Positions 46,628 to 56,208 of a stretch of 64,000 nt of DNA are shown here, one piece after another. Each line of letters starts with the position of its first letter. Within the stretch, counting starts at the first letter, position 1. The stretch covers positions 560,798 to 624,797 of the forward strand of contig NZ_HF536772.1 of assembly GCF_000312665.1 (NCBI RefSeq), given 5' to 3'. Both the position numbers and the translations under genes were made by a program. The stretch is from Rhizobium mesoamericanum STM3625 (GTDB lineage Bacteria > Pseudomonadota > Alphaproteobacteria > Rhizobiales > Rhizobiaceae). Under the pieces are notes generated by a model. The model did no database searches. It was not told the origin of the DNA and worked only from the letters and a program-made list of their open reading frames with translations.

Positions 46628-48202
46628 ATGTTTGAAAACCTCCAGGACCGTCTTGGATCCATTCTGAATGGACTGACAGGCCGTGGCGCACTTTCGGAAA
46701 GCGATGTTTCCGCAGCGCTGCGCGAGGTGCGCCGCGCGTTGCTGGAGGCAGACGTGGCGCTCGATGTCGTGCGCTCCTTCACCGATCGTGTCCGCGAAAA
46801 AGCCGTCGGTGCTGAAATCCTGAAGTCGATCAAGCCAGGCCAGATGGTCGTCAAGATCGTCCACGACGAGCTGATCGAGATGCTCGGCGGCGAAGGTGTC
46901 GGCGTCGATCTGCATGCCGTAGCCCCCGTCGTCATCATGATGGTCGGCCTGCAGGGCTCCGGCAAGACGACGACCACGGCGAAGATCGCCAAGCGGCTCG
47001 CCGACCGCGAGAAGAAGAAGGTGCTGATGGCGTCGCTCGATACGCGCCGTCCGGCAGCACAAGAGCAGCTTCGCCAGCTCGGCGTACAGACTGGTGTCGA
47101 CACGCTTCCCGTGATCTCAGGCCAGTCGCCGACCGACATTGCCGCCCGCGCGGTGCAGGCAGCAAAACTTGGCGGCCACGATGTCGTCATTCTCGACACC
47201 GCCGGCCGCACGCATATCGATGAACCCTTGATGGTCGAAATGGCCGACATCAAGAAGAAGTCGAACCCGCATGAAATCCTGCTGGTCGCGGATTCACTGA
47301 CTGGTCAGGACGCCGTCAATCTTGCCCGCAACTTCGATGAACGCGTCGGCATCACCGGTCTCGTGCTGACCCGCATGGACGGCGACGGCCGGGGCGGTGC
47401 GGCGCTCTCGATGCGAGCCGTAACCGGCAAGCCGATCAAGCTCATCGGTGTCGGTGAGCGCATGGGCGAGCTTGAGGAGTTCCATCCTCGCCGTATCGCT
47501 GACCGCATCCTCGGCATGGGCGACATCGTTTCGCTGGTCGAGCGCGCCGCCGAAAATATCGACGCCGAAAAGGCGGCGGCCATGGCCGCCAAGATGGCCA
47601 AGGGCAAGTTTGACCTGAACGACCTCGCCGACCAGCTGCGCCAGATGCAGAAGATGGGCGGCATGGGCGGTATCATGAGCATGATGCCCGGCATGGCAGG
47701 CATGAAAGACAAGATGGCTTCGGCCGGTCTCAGCGACAGTCTCTTCGGTCGCCAGCTCGCCATCATCTCCTCGATGACCAAGGCCGAGCGCGCCAACCCC
47801 GATATTCTCAAGCACTCCCGCAAGAAGCGCATCGCCGCCGGCTCCGGCACCGATGCCGCCGACATCAACAAGCTTCTGAAGATGCATCGCCAGATGGCGG
47901 ACATGATGAAGATGATTGGCGGCAAGGGCAAGGGCGGCCTGATGAAGCAGATGATGGGCGGCCTTGCCGGCAAGATGGGCTTTGGTGGCCTCGGCGCTGG
48001 CATGCCCGATCTTTCGAATATCGATCCCAAGCAACTCGAAGCGCTCCAAAAGCAGGCTGAAGCTGCTGGTCTTGGAAAGCCGGGCGGCGGCCTACCTGGT
48101 CTCGGCGGCATGTCCGGTGGTTTGCCAGGTCTCGGCGGCGCAAAGCTGCCGGGCCTTGGTGGTGGTTTCCCGGGGCTTCCCGGCTTGCCTAAGAAGAAGT
48201 GA
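46628..48202 (+). CDS. ffh: Signal recognition particle protein Ffh
   Basis: 524 aa from ATG 46628, with AAGGAAG upstream. GTP loop GLQGSGKTT (107-115), then DTAGRTHIDEPLM and TRMDGDGRGGAAL (G3, G4). The C-terminal M domain is rich in Met and ends with a Gly/Leu/Met-rich tail of short repeats such as GGLPGLGG. KHSRKKRIAAGSG (about 397-409) is the RNA-binding helix of Ffh. It binds 4.5S RNA and signal peptides and works with FtsY. Downstream: chorismate mutase, rpsP, rimM, trmD, rplS. Confidence 0.98.
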   Translation: MFENLQDRLGSILNGLTGRGALSESDVSAALREVRRALLEADVALDVVRSFTDRVREKAVGAEILKSIKPGQMVVKIVHDELIEMLGGEGVGVDLHAVAPVVIMMVGLQGSGKTTTTAKIAKRLADREKKKVLMASLDTRRPAAQEQLRQLGVQTGVDTLPVISGQSPTDIAARAVQAAKLGGHDVVILDTAGRTHIDEPLMVEMADIKKKSNPHEILLVADSLTGQDAVNLARNFDERVGITGLVLTRMDGDGRGGAALSMRAVTGKPIKLIGVGERMGELEEFHPRRIADRILGMGDIVSLVERAAENIDAEKAAAMAAKMAKGKFDLNDLADQLRQMQKMGGMGGIMSMMPGMAGMKDKMASAGLSDSLFGRQLAIISSMTKAERANPDILKHSRKKRIAAGSGTDAADINKLLKMHRQMADMMKMIGGKGKGGLMKQMMGGLAGKMGFGGLGAGMPDLSNIDPKQLEALQKQAEAAGLGKPGGGLPGLGGMSGGLPGLGGAKLPGLGGGFPGLPGLPKKK

Positions 48203-48217
48203 AGGGTCGCATGAACG

Positions 48218-48538
48218 ATGATTGATCCTGAAATCAAAGCCCGACTTTCGAACTATCGCCAGTCGATCGACAACATCGATGCGGCGCTGGTCCACATCCT
48301 GGCCGAACGCTTCCGCTGCACCAAAGAGGTCGGCGTTCTCAAGGCCAAGTACAAGTTGCCGCCGGCCGATCCGGCGCGCGAAGAATACCAGATCGAACGC
48401 CTCCGCCGGCTGGCGAAGGATGCCAATCTGGATCCGGATTTCGCCGAGAAGTTCCTGAACTTCATCATCAAGGAAGTCATCCGGCATCATGAGCAGATCG
48501 CTGCCGACCACGCTGAAAACGGCGCCGCAGCAAAATGA
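48218..48538 (+). CDS. Chorismate mutase (AroQ type)
   Basis: 106 aa, all-helical. The family pattern is clear: an N-terminal helix with RLSNYRQSIDNIDAALVHILAERFRCT then KEVGVLKAKYKLPPADPAREE and a C-terminal NFIIKEVIRHHE. Conserved Arg, Lys and Glu (Arg33, Lys42, Glu54 by rough count) fit AroQ. It converts chorismate to prephenate, the start of Phe and Tyr synthesis. It begins 15 nt after ffh and is likely co-transcribed with ffh and rpsP. Confidence 0.9.
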   Translation: MIDPEIKARLSNYRQSIDNIDAALVHILAERFRCTKEVGVLKAKYKLPPADPAREEYQIERLRRLAKDANLDPDFAEKFLNFIIKEVIRHHEQIAADHAENGAAAK

Positions 48539-48586
48539 ACCGTACCGCCCAATCAGGCGGTCCAGAAAGTCCAAGGAGTAAAGAAA

Positions 48587-48946
48587 ATGGCACTGAAAAT
48601 TCGTCTCGCCCGCGGTGGTTCCAAGAAGCGCCCGTACTACCACATCGTTCTTGCCGACGCCCGTTCACCGCGTGATGGCCGCTTCCTCGAGAACCTCGGT
48701 TCCTGGAACCCTATGCTCGCCAAGGAGAACGACGCTCGCGTCACGTTGAACAACGACCGCATCAAGCACTGGCTCGAGCAGGGCGCACAGCCGACCGACC
48801 GCGTTCTTCGCTTCCTCAACGAGGCCGGCCTCGCAAAGCGCGACGCCAAGAACAACCCTGAAAAGGCAAAGCCGGGTAAGAAGGCTCAGGAGCGCGCTGC
48901 TGAAAAGGCTCAGAAGGCCGCCGACGCTGCTGCTTCCGCAGAATAA
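48587..48946 (+). CDS. rpsP: 30S ribosomal protein S16
   Basis: 119 aa starting after AGGAG. The N-terminus [20 protein letters not shown] is the S16 signature, then [18 protein letters not shown]. The body is typical of S16 (about 80 aa), with an Ala/Lys-rich tail of about 30 residues ([19 protein letters not shown]), common in alphaproteobacterial S16. A strong terminator sits before rimM, so the downstream genes need read-through or their own promoter. Confidence 0.98.
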   Translation: MALKIRLARGGSKKRPYYHIVLADARSPRDGRFLENLGSWNPMLAKENDARVTLNNDRIKHWLEQGAQPTDRVLRFLNEAGLAKRDAKNNPEKAKPGKKAQERAAEKAQKAADAAASAE

Positions 48947-48964
48947 TCGGTAACGTTCCTATCA

Positions 48965-48996
48965 AACGGGCGGCATGGCGACATGCCGCCCGTTTT
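48965..48996 (+). terminator. Strong terminator after rpsP
   Basis: AACGGGCGGCATG (48965-48977) and CATGCCGCCCGTT (48982-48994) form a perfect 13-bp stem with GCGA loop, followed by two further T. It lies 18 nt past the rpsP stop and 66 nt before rimM, so it splits the classic rpsP-rimM-trmD-rplS run. Confidence 0.93.
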
Positions 48997-49061
48997 CATT
49001 TCCAATCCGCCGCACTTCGTTTAAGAGAAGCCCAGATTTGCGGCTTCATGTGAAGGACGTC

Positions 49062-49631
49062 ATGGCAAAGCTTGAAAATCCGGTTCTGATGGCAACGATC
49101 GGTGGCGCTCAAGGCCTGCGCGGAGAAGTGCGCGCCAAGGCCTACACCGCAGACCCGACAGCGCTTGGCGACTACGGCAACCTGCACAGCATGGACGGAC
49201 GTACCTTCGAGATTCTCGACATCCGAGAAATGAAGAACGTCGTCGTCGTCCGCTTCCGCGGGATCAACGACCGCAATGCCGCCGAGGCGCTGAACGGACT
49301 GGAGCTCTACATCGAGCGCGAGAACCTGCCGGACGAGGAGCTGGAGGAGGATGAATTCTTCTATGCCGACCTCGAGGGGCTGGAGGCGCTCGACGACCAG
49401 GGCGTCAGCTACGGCACCATCACCGGTGTTTTCGATTTTGGCGCCGGCGATCTCCTGGAGTTGAAAGGTCCCGGCAAGCGTCCCGTTTTGATCCCCTTCT
49501 CCGAAGCCTCGGTTCTCGACATCGACCTTGAAAGCGGCAAGATCACGATCGATCCGTTGGCTGCCGGACTTGTCGATGACGAGGACGAAGGCCCGAAATT
49601 CGCACCTGAAAAGCCGAAAAAGAAGAAGTGA
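49062..49631 (+). CDS. rimM: Ribosome maturation factor RimM
   Basis: 189 aa from ATG 49062, with AAGGA upstream; the frame to 48975 starts inside the terminator hairpin. [19 protein letters not shown] is the RimM N-terminal barrel; the second PRC-barrel half has [16 protein letters not shown] and [19 protein letters not shown]. It binds the 30S head through S19 and assists 16S processing. It ends in a Lys-rich stretch (KPKKKK). trmD starts 7 nt after. Confidence 0.96.
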   Translation: MAKLENPVLMATIGGAQGLRGEVRAKAYTADPTALGDYGNLHSMDGRTFEILDIREMKNVVVVRFRGINDRNAAEALNGLELYIERENLPDEELEEDEFFYADLEGLEALDDQGVSYGTITGVFDFGAGDLLELKGPGKRPVLIPFSEASVLDIDLESGKITIDPLAAGLVDDEDEGPKFAPEKPKKKK

Positions 49632-49638
49632 GGTGTCG

Positions 49639-50319
49639 ATGGCGTTTCGTGCGACCGTGCTGACCCTCTACCCGGAGATGTTTCCGGGTCATCTCGGATA
49701 CTCCCTGGCCGGGAAGGCGATGGAGCGTGGCCAATGGTCGCTCGATACCGTCCAGATCCGCGATTTTGCCACCGACAAGCACCGGACCGTCGACGATACG
49801 CCCGCCGGCGGCGGTGCCGGCATGGTCCTCAAGCCCGACGTGCTTGCCCGCGCCATCGACAGTGCTTCGCAGAATGATAGCCGTCCGCGCCTGCTGATGA
49901 GCCCGCGCGGCAAGCCGCTGACGCAGGAGCGGGTGCGCGAACTGGCGTCCGGCAATGGGATCATCATCGTTTGCGGTCGCTTCGAGGGTGTCGACCAGCG
50001 CGTTATTGATGCTCGCGAGTTGGAAGAAGTCTCGATCGGCGATTACGTGCTATCGGGCGGCGAACCGGCGGCACTGACGGTACTGGATGCGATCGTCCGC
50101 GTTCTGCCAGGCGTCATGGGCAATGATCTTTCCGGACAGCATGAGAGCTTCGAAGCCGGCCTTCTCGAGCATCCGCACTATACCCGGCCGCAGGAATGGG
50201 AGGGCCACAAGATTCCGGCGGTTCTCACATCCGGCAATCACGGTGCCATCGACGAATGGCGCCGCGAGCAGGCACTTGAGCTGACCCGGGCACGAAGACC
50301 AGACCTTTTGGAAGAATGA
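49639..50319 (+). CDS. trmD: tRNA (guanine37-N1)-methyltransferase
   Basis: 226 aa from ATG 49639, with GAGGTG upstream. The deep trefoil knot residues are visible: [25 protein letters not shown] and [15 protein letters not shown], which bind SAM. It methylates N1 of G37 in tRNAs that read CNN and so prevents +1 frameshifts; essential in many bacteria. Gene order rimM-trmD-(leader)-rplS is conserved. Confidence 0.98.
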   Translation: MAFRATVLTLYPEMFPGHLGYSLAGKAMERGQWSLDTVQIRDFATDKHRTVDDTPAGGGAGMVLKPDVLARAIDSASQNDSRPRLLMSPRGKPLTQERVRELASGNGIIIVCGRFEGVDQRVIDARELEEVSIGDYVLSGGEPAALTVLDAIVRVLPGVMGNDLSGQHESFEAGLLEHPHYTRPQEWEGHKIPAVLTSGNHGAIDEWRREQALELTRARRPDLLEE

Positions 50320-50559
50320 GAGATGGTCGGCAACCAGGCGGCCAAATTTAACGGCCGGGCAGACAATATTTCCGGCCCAAAGGGGTGACAAAGCCTGCGC
50401 AATACGGTATGCGCACGCCCGGAATGGGAAAACTCCCATCAGCCACGTAAAGAAAAACAGACGAATTCGCTCCTGCCCTCACAGGCAAATATCTGCGGCT
50501 CGACCAAGGATAGATCGTTCAGAGCGCTCTGGCTGTTGAACCAACAAAGAGGTTGAGTC
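50320..50559 (+). promoter_or_regulatory. rplS leader region
   Basis: 240 nt between trmD and rplS with several hairpins: GGCCGG (50353-50358)/CCGGCC (50372-50377) and ATGGGA (50424-50429)/TCCCAT (50434-50439) with an AAAC loop. No credible gene. Such structures may regulate rplS or process the transcript; none has a T run, so they are not strong terminators. Confidence 0.45.
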
Positions 50560-51096
50560 ATGAACATCATTCAGCAGCTTGAGGCCGAACAGATCGCCAA
50601 GATCGAAGCCCAGCGCACGCTTCCGGAATTCTCCCCGGGCGACACCGTTCGCGTCAACGTTCGCGTCAAGGAAGGCAACCGTACCCGTGTACAGGCCTAC
50701 GAAGGCGTTTGCATCGCTCGCTCCGGCGGCGGCCTGCAGGAGAACTTCACGGTTCGCAAGATCTCCTACGGCGAAGGCGTCGAGCGCGTATTCCCGGTCT
50801 GCTCCCCGGCTATCGAGAGCGTAGAAGTCGTTCGCCGCGGTAAGGTCCGTCGCGCGAAGCTCTACTACCTGCGCGACCGTCGCGGCAAGTCGGCTCGTAT
50901 CGTCGAGAACACCGGCACCCGCGCCCGTAAGCTCAACGACGCCGAGCGTCAGGCTGTGGCAGACGAAAAGGCACGCCTGGAAGCCGAGAAGGTTGCAGCA
51001 GCTCAGGCGCTCGCAGCCGAAAAGGCAGCACAGGAAGCCGCAGAAGCCAAGGCAGCGGCAGAAGCTGCAGCAGCGGCAGAGCCGGCAGCAGAGTAA
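50560..51096 (+). CDS. rplS: 50S ribosomal protein L19
   Basis: 178 aa. The conserved core is in the first 120 residues: [41 protein letters not shown] in outline (about 29-59), and [23 protein letters not shown] (about 89-111). After it comes a long Ala/Glu/Lys-rich coiled tail of about 55 residues. The core length matches L19 (about 115 aa); the tail is typical of rhizobia. L19 sits at the subunit interface. A terminator follows. Confidence 0.98.
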   Translation: MNIIQQLEAEQIAKIEAQRTLPEFSPGDTVRVNVRVKEGNRTRVQAYEGVCIARSGGGLQENFTVRKISYGEGVERVFPVCSPAIESVEVVRRGKVRRAKLYYLRDRRGKSARIVENTGTRARKLNDAERQAVADEKARLEAEKVAAAQALAAEKAAQEAAEAKAAAEAAAAAEPAAE

Positions 51097-51127
51097 GTTC
51101 TGCGGCAACGCAAAAATCTTTGCATGG

Positions 51128-51155
51128 AAAGGCGGTCTTCGAGCCGCCTTTTCTG
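51128..51155 (+). terminator. Intrinsic terminator of rplS
   Basis: AAAGGCGG (51128-51135) pairs with CCGCCTTT (51144-51151), loop TCTTCGAG, followed by further T. It is 31 nt past the rplS stop. Confidence 0.85.
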
Positions 51156-51242
51156 TTTTTGGGCATTCGCCTACGGCAATGCTCTTGCCATCCACATCGC
51201 AACTGTGACAGTTTCGCGAGCTATATTTCGGGGAGATACTTC

Positions 51243-52040
51243 ATGCCATTTCGCCGCGCCGTCCTTGCCGGACTGACCGCTCTCGTCATGTCGCCGTTGG
51301 CCGCCCTCGCCGCCGACCTTCCAGACCTCAAGGGCAGGTCAGTAATCGTCGTGACCGAGAATGCCTATCCGCCGCTGCAGTTTGTCGACCCGAAGTCCGG
51401 CAAGGCGATCGGCTGGGAATATGATGCGATGAACGAGATCGCCAAGCGGCTGAATTTCAAGGTCGAGTACCAGAACACCAGCTGGGACGCGATGATCCAG
51501 GCAGTCTCCGACAACCAGTACAACATCGGCATGACCGGCATCACCATCAAGGATGAACGCAAGGCCAAGGTTGATTTCTCCGATCCCTACATGCGCTCGC
51601 AGCAGTTCATGCTGGTGCGCGGAGACGAGAAACGCTTTACCGATGCCAAGAGTTTCGGTGCCTTCAATGAAGGCCTCGTCGGTGCCCAACCGGGCACGTC
51701 ACCATTCTACACTGCCGTTTACGAGATTCTTGACGGCAACGAACAGAATCCGCGCATTAAGCTCTTCGAAACCTTCGGCGCCACAGTTCAGGCTCTCAAG
51801 GCGGGCGATGTTGATGTCGTGCTAACGGACAGCGTTGCTGCCAAGGGCTATGTAGACGCGTCCAGCGGCGGCCTGAAGGTGATCGGCGGCCCGCTCGGTA
51901 CAGAAGATTTCGGTTTCATCTTTCCGAAGGGCTCCGAACTTGTCGCCCCAATCAACGCCGCAATTGCGAGCCTGAGGGCCGACGGCACCTTCGACGCGCT
52001 GAACAAGAAGTGGTTCCTCGACTACAAGATGGGCGAATGA
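51243..52040 (+). CDS. Amino-acid ABC transporter substrate-binding protein
   Basis: 265 aa from ATG 51243, with GGGGAG upstream; the frame back to 51120 overlaps the terminator and is not used. Signal peptide about residues 1-24 (ending AALAA). SBP_bac_3 signatures: [43 protein letters not shown] and FVFPKGSEL-like ends. It should bind a polar or basic amino acid in the periplasm. Followed by its permease; no ATPase gene is adjacent. Confidence 0.9.
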   Translation: MPFRRAVLAGLTALVMSPLAALAADLPDLKGRSVIVVTENAYPPLQFVDPKSGKAIGWEYDAMNEIAKRLNFKVEYQNTSWDAMIQAVSDNQYNIGMTGITIKDERKAKVDFSDPYMRSQQFMLVRGDEKRFTDAKSFGAFNEGLVGAQPGTSPFYTAVYEILDGNEQNPRIKLFETFGATVQALKAGDVDVVLTDSVAAKGYVDASSGGLKVIGGPLGTEDFGFIFPKGSELVAPINAAIASLRADGTFDALNKKWFLDYKMGE

Positions 52041-52062
52041 TCCTGTCTACGGTTAGCGCGTG

Positions 52063-52884
52063 ATGGCTCCTCACCCGCCCCCCAGTGGGCATAGCAAGGG
52101 CGACTACCCCTGGTGGCTAGTCGCCCTTGTCGCGATCGGTGTCGTCCTTGCCGCCGTCATCATCACCAACGACATCTATGCACAGGTCTTCCGCACCGTC
52201 TTCAACGGCGTCGGCGTCACTATCTTCGTGACGCTGGTGGGATTTGCGTTGGCGACCCTTCTCGGCCTCGGCATTGCGCTGCTCGGACTATCCGACAGCC
52301 TCGTGCTCCGCCAGATCTCTCGCTTCTATGTCGAGGTTATCCGCGGCGTGCCGATGCTGGTGCTGCTGTTCTATGTCGCTTTCGTCGGCGCCCCCGGCAT
52401 CGTCGCGGCCTATAATTTCCTGACCAGCCCGCTGGTCGAGGCCGGCTTGGCCGAACCGGTGATGGTACGCGACTTCTCGCTGATGTGGCGAGCGATCATC
52501 GCGCTGATGATCGGCTACTCTTCCTTCATCGCCGAAGTTTTCCGCGCGGGCATACAGTCTGTCGATCAGGGGCAGATCGAGGCTGCCAAGGCGCTTGGCC
52601 TTTCCCGCTACCACCGATTTCGGTTCGTCATCTTTCCGCAGGCGATCAGGGTAATCTTCCCGCCGCTGTCGAACGATTTCGTGGCGATGGTCAAGGACAG
52701 TTCACTTGTCTCGGTCCTCGGCGTCTCGGACATCACGCAGATGGGCAAGGTCTATGCCTCCGGCTCGTTTCGCTTCTTTGAAACCTACTCCATCGTCACC
52801 TACATCTATCTCATCCTGACGATCGGTCTGTCGCTTGCGCTGAGGCAAGTGGAGAAACGGATGCGAGGGAAAGAGCGACGCTAG
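52063..52884 (+). CDS. Amino-acid ABC transporter permease
   Basis: 273 aa from ATG 52063 (a GTG at 52060 is an alternative), five to six helices. The core FNGVGVTIFVTLVGFALATLLGLGIALL and the EAAKALGLSRYHRFRFVIFPQAIRVIFPPLSNDF loop (EAA motif, about 173-200) are typical of HisM/GlnP permeases. It pairs with the binding protein 22 nt upstream. The gene that follows is leuC, not an ATPase, so the energy partner must be encoded elsewhere or shared. Confidence 0.9.
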   Translation: MAPHPPPSGHSKGDYPWWLVALVAIGVVLAAVIITNDIYAQVFRTVFNGVGVTIFVTLVGFALATLLGLGIALLGLSDSLVLRQISRFYVEVIRGVPMLVLLFYVAFVGAPGIVAAYNFLTSPLVEAGLAEPVMVRDFSLMWRAIIALMIGYSSFIAEVFRAGIQSVDQGQIEAAKALGLSRYHRFRFVIFPQAIRVIFPPLSNDFVAMVKDSSLVSVLGVSDITQMGKVYASGSFRFFETYSIVTYIYLILTIGLSLALRQVEKRMRGKERR

Positions 52885-53128
52885 CGTACGAAGGATTCGA
52901 ATTGCCGCCGTCGCGAAAAATTGGTATGTGACAGCCCATGGAATCCAAGTTCAGTTGCATTGGGGCGCATATTTTCGTGCTGCAGGATCATTACCGCCTG
53001 CCGGCACGCTTCTTTGCGGCCGTTTCCGGTGCACTTAACAGCCGACTTCGTTGATCGAATGACGGCCCGGCGGCCTCACCGCCACCAGCTCCATTTCTCC
53101 ATACGCATCCAAGAACGGACCTACCGCA
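52885..53128 (+). promoter_or_regulatory. leuC upstream region
   Basis: 244 nt. A hairpin GTGC-T-GCAGG (52977-52986) with CCTGC-CG-GCAC (52997-53007) is followed by TTCTTT. A 38-codon frame at 52938-53054 overlaps it, with no Leu run, so classical leucine attenuation is not supported. It should carry the leuC promoter. Confidence 0.4.
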
Positions 53129-54538
53129 ATGAGCGCACCGCGTACCCTTTACGACAAGATCTGGGACGACCACTTGGTCGATCAGCAAAACGACGGCACC
53201 TGTCTTCTCTACATCGACCGCCACCTGGTCCACGAAGTCACCTCGCCACAGGCTTTCGAAGGCCTGCGCATGACCGGCCGCAAGGTTCGCGCACCTGAAA
53301 AGACCCTGGCCGTCGTCGATCATAACGTTCCGACTTCGCCCGATCGCCATCTCGGCATCAAGAACGAAGAAAGCCGTATCCAGGTCGAGCAGCTCGCCAT
53401 CAACGCCGCCGAATTCGGCGTCGAGTATTACTCCGAGAACGATAAGCGGCAGGGCATCGTCCACATTATCGGACCCGAGCAGGGCTTCACCCTTCCTGGC
53501 ATGACGATCGTCTGCGGCGACAGCCACACCTCGACACACGGCGCCTTCGGCTCGCTCGCGCATGGCATCGGCACCTCCGAGGTCGAGCACGTGCTCGCCA
53601 CCCAGACGCTGATCCAGAAGAAGGCGAAGAACATGCTGGTGCAGGTCGACGGCGTGCTGCCGGCCGGCGTCACCGCTAAGGATATCGTTCTCGCCATCAT
53701 CGGCGAAATCGGCACCGCCGGCGGCACCGGCTACGTCATCGAATATGCCGGCGAAGCTATTCGCGCGCTATCGATGGAAGGCCGCATGACGATCTGCAAC
53801 ATGTCGATCGAAGGCGGCGCCCGCGCCGGCCTGATCGCGCCTGATGAGACTACCTTCGAATACATCAAGGGCAAGCCGCGTGCGCCGAAGGGCGAGGCGC
53901 TGGAACAGGCGATTGCCTACTGGAAGACCCTGAAGTCGGACGAAGGCGCGCACTTCGACCGTGTCGTAAAGCTCAACGCCGCGGAATTGCCTCCGATCGT
54001 GTCCTGGGGTTCCTCGCCGGAGGACGTCATTTCCGTTCAGGGCGTCGTTCCGAACCCGGACGAAATCCAGGAAGAGACGAAGCGCGCTTCCAAGTGGCGT
54101 GCGCTCGATTACATGGGCCTGAAGCCCGGCACGCCGATCACCGAGATTAACATCGACCGCGTCTTCATCGGCTCCTGCACGAACGGCCGCATAGAAGACC
54201 TGCGTGCCGTTGCCAAGGTCGTCGAAGGCAAGACCGTTGCCTCCACCGTCAATGCCATGATCGTTCCCGGCTCCGGCCTCGTGAAGGAGCAGGCGGAGCA
54301 GGAAGGCCTCGACAAAATCTTCAAGGCCGCCGGTTTTGACTGGCGCGAGCCGGGCTGCTCCATGTGCCTCGCCATGAACGACGACCGGTTGAAGCCCGGC
54401 GAACGCTGCGCCTCGACGTCGAACCGCAATTTCGAGGGCCGTCAGGGCTTCAAGGGCCGCACGCACCTCGTCTCTCCAGCGATGGCCGCTGCGGCCGCGA
54501 TCGCCGGCCATTTCGTCGATATTCGCGAGTGGAACTAA
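53129..54538 (+). CDS. leuC: 3-isopropylmalate dehydratase large subunit
   Basis: 469 aa. [20 protein letters not shown] and GCSMCLAMN give the iron-sulfur Cys ligands Cys350, Cys410 and Cys413; [10 protein letters not shown] and [20 protein letters not shown] are the aconitase-superfamily signatures. With LeuD it isomerises 2- to 3-isopropylmalate in leucine synthesis. leuD and leuB are not next to it in the window. An inverted repeat (54547-54554/54568-54575) follows the stop but lacks a T run. Confidence 0.98.
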   Translation: MSAPRTLYDKIWDDHLVDQQNDGTCLLYIDRHLVHEVTSPQAFEGLRMTGRKVRAPEKTLAVVDHNVPTSPDRHLGIKNEESRIQVEQLAINAAEFGVEYYSENDKRQGIVHIIGPEQGFTLPGMTIVCGDSHTSTHGAFGSLAHGIGTSEVEHVLATQTLIQKKAKNMLVQVDGVLPAGVTAKDIVLAIIGEIGTAGGTGYVIEYAGEAIRALSMEGRMTICNMSIEGGARAGLIAPDETTFEYIKGKPRAPKGEALEQAIAYWKTLKSDEGAHFDRVVKLNAAELPPIVSWGSSPEDVISVQGVVPNPDEIQEETKRASKWRALDYMGLKPGTPITEINIDRVFIGSCTNGRIEDLRAVAKVVEGKTVASTVNAMIVPGSGLVKEQAEQEGLDKIFKAAGFDWREPGCSMCLAMNDDRLKPGERCASTSNRNFEGRQGFKGRTHLVSPAMAAAAAIAGHFVDIREWN

Positions 54539-54645
54539 GACACGAAAGCCTCCCTATCGGAAACGAGGGGAGGCTATCTCAGCAGACACCGGACGCATTC
54601 GGTGAGACAATAGCCGCGTTCGAACCTGGCTCTCTGGAGAGCGAC

Positions 54646-55185
54646 ATGAACGCCGCACCAAATACGCCCGCAAAACGACGCCTCCTCCTTCTTCGTCATG
54701 CGAAATCCGCATGGCCGACGGACGTTGCCGACCACGATCGTCCGCTTGCAGGTCGCGGAGAAAAGGCAGCACCGCTGATGGGGCGCTATCTCGCGCGGGA
54801 AAAGCTTATTCCTGATCTTGTGCTGGTGTCATCCGCTCGCCGCACACAGGAGACGTGGAAACTCGTTGCCAAAAAGCTTCCATCGTCGATTGATAAGATG
54901 GATAGGGCGGACTTGTACGAAGCCTCCGCGGCGAAAATCGCTGGTGTCGTACGGGCGGTCGACCCATCGGTTCGAACGCTTATGCTTATAGGACACAATC
55001 CCGGTTTTCAGGATCTCGCAGAGGGCCTGATCGGCACAGGCGATGCCGAGGCATGTGCCGGCATTAGGCAGAAATTCCCGACAGCAGCACTTGCCGTCAT
55101 CGCCTTCGATGCAGATCGGTGGGAACAGTTGAGACCGAAAAGCGGCACGCTGGAACGGTTTGTCACGCCGCGCTCGCTCGACTGA
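54646..55185 (+). CDS. SixA-like histidine phosphatase
   Basis: 179 aa from ATG 54646, with GGAGAG upstream; the frame extends back into leuC but homology begins here. RHAKSAWP (Arg17, His18) is the phosphohistidine motif, then SSARRTQET and GHNPG (His117). This is the short COG2062 group like SixA, which dephosphorylates phosphohistidine on HPt domains or acts on PTS proteins. No kinase neighbour. The last Cys-containing helix ends with VTPRSLD. Confidence 0.87.
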   Translation: MNAAPNTPAKRRLLLLRHAKSAWPTDVADHDRPLAGRGEKAAPLMGRYLAREKLIPDLVLVSSARRTQETWKLVAKKLPSSIDKMDRADLYEASAAKIAGVVRAVDPSVRTLMLIGHNPGFQDLAEGLIGTGDAEACAGIRQKFPTAALAVIAFDADRWEQLRPKSGTLERFVTPRSLD

Positions 55186-55236
55186 ACGAAGGCCGCTCTC
55201 CCTCCCCCACGTAGAAAAAGGAGAGCGAACTCCGCA

Positions 55237-56067
55237 TCAGAAGTTGGCCGTATAGGGATCCGGACCCATGCGGGCGCCCTCGTCGTCGAGCTTGGAAATT
55301 GCTGCCATGTCGGCGGCGTCCAGCTTGAAATCAAAAACCTTGAAATTCTCCTCGATGCGCGATGGCGTCACCGACTTCGGTATGACGACGAGGCCACTAT
55401 CGATATGCCACCGGATGATGACCTGCGCAGGCGTTTTTCCGTGCTTCTTGGCGATCTCGCCAATCGTTGTATCGGCGACCAACTTACCCTGACCAAGCGG
55501 GCTCCAGGATTCGGTAACGATATTCAGCTTCTTGTGTGCTTCCTGCGCCGCTTTCTGTTGGAAATCCGGATGCAACTCGATCTGGTTGATAACAGGAACG
55601 ACGCCTGTGTCGCCGATGATCTGTTCCAGATGATCGGGATAGAAGTTGGAAACGCCGATGGACCGTGCGCGGCCTTCTCCCCTGATCTTCACGAAGGCCT
55701 TCCAGGTTTCGCGATACAGACCGCGGTGGGGCGACGGCCAGTGGATGAGGTAGAGGTCGACATATTCCGTGCCGAGCTTCCTCAGGCTGCCGTCGAAGGC
55801 ACGCATGGTCGCATCATAGCCCTGGTCGGTATTGCGGAGCTTGGTGGTGACGAAAATGTCCTTACGATCAAGACCGGATGAGCGGATGCCCTCGCCGACG
55901 CCTTCCTCATTGTCGTAACCGGAAGCTGTATCGATGTGACGATAGCCGGCGGCAATGGCCGCGCGCACTGTCGGTGCTGCAATCTCCTGGGGCGTTTGCC
56001 ATACGCCAAGTCCCACCTGGGGAATGGAATGTCCGTCATGGAAAGTGATGATGGGTTGTTGTGCCAC
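55237..56067 (-). CDS. Aldo/keto reductase (2,5-diketo-D-gluconate reductase type)
   Basis: 276 aa. The tetrad Asp46, Tyr51, Lys76 and His109 is complete (DTASGY, TTKL, YLIHWP), then SIGVSNFYPDHLEQI and PKSVTPSRIEEN follow. NADPH-dependent reduction of aldehydes or keto sugars is expected; DkgA/B-type proteins of this length act on 2,5-diketogluconate and methylglyoxal. An inverted repeat CGCTCTCC/GGAGAGCG lies behind the stop. Single-gene unit. Confidence 0.92.
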   Translation of the reverse strand: MAQQPIITFHDGHSIPQVGLGVWQTPQEIAAPTVRAAIAAGYRHIDTASGYDNEEGVGEGIRSSGLDRKDIFVTTKLRNTDQGYDATMRAFDGSLRKLGTEYVDLYLIHWPSPHRGLYRETWKAFVKIRGEGRARSIGVSNFYPDHLEQIIGDTGVVPVINQIELHPDFQQKAAQEAHKKLNIVTESWSPLGQGKLVADTTIGEIAKKHGKTPAQVIIRWHIDSGLVVIPKSVTPSRIEENFKVFDFKLDAADMAAISKLDDEGARMGPDPYTANF

Positions 56068-56208
56068 AATATATCTCCGGAAGTTTGAAGAAATGGACGG
56101 GGGCGTAATTGAACCCGCAGCCTCGCGGATTTCCCTGCGCGCCTTTCAGCCCTTGCGCCGGTCGAAAAGGCATATAGGTCAGCGAGGCCGGTTTATCACC
56201 CCATGAAA

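Noticed and set aside
52938..53054. Leucine leader peptide before leuC
   Set aside because: The 38-codon frame has no Leu run and no convincing terminator/antiterminator pair.
54547..54575. leuC terminator
   Set aside because: AGCCTCCC/GGGAGGCT pairs, but the 13-nt loop and lack of a T run make termination doubtful, so it is not listed as a feature.
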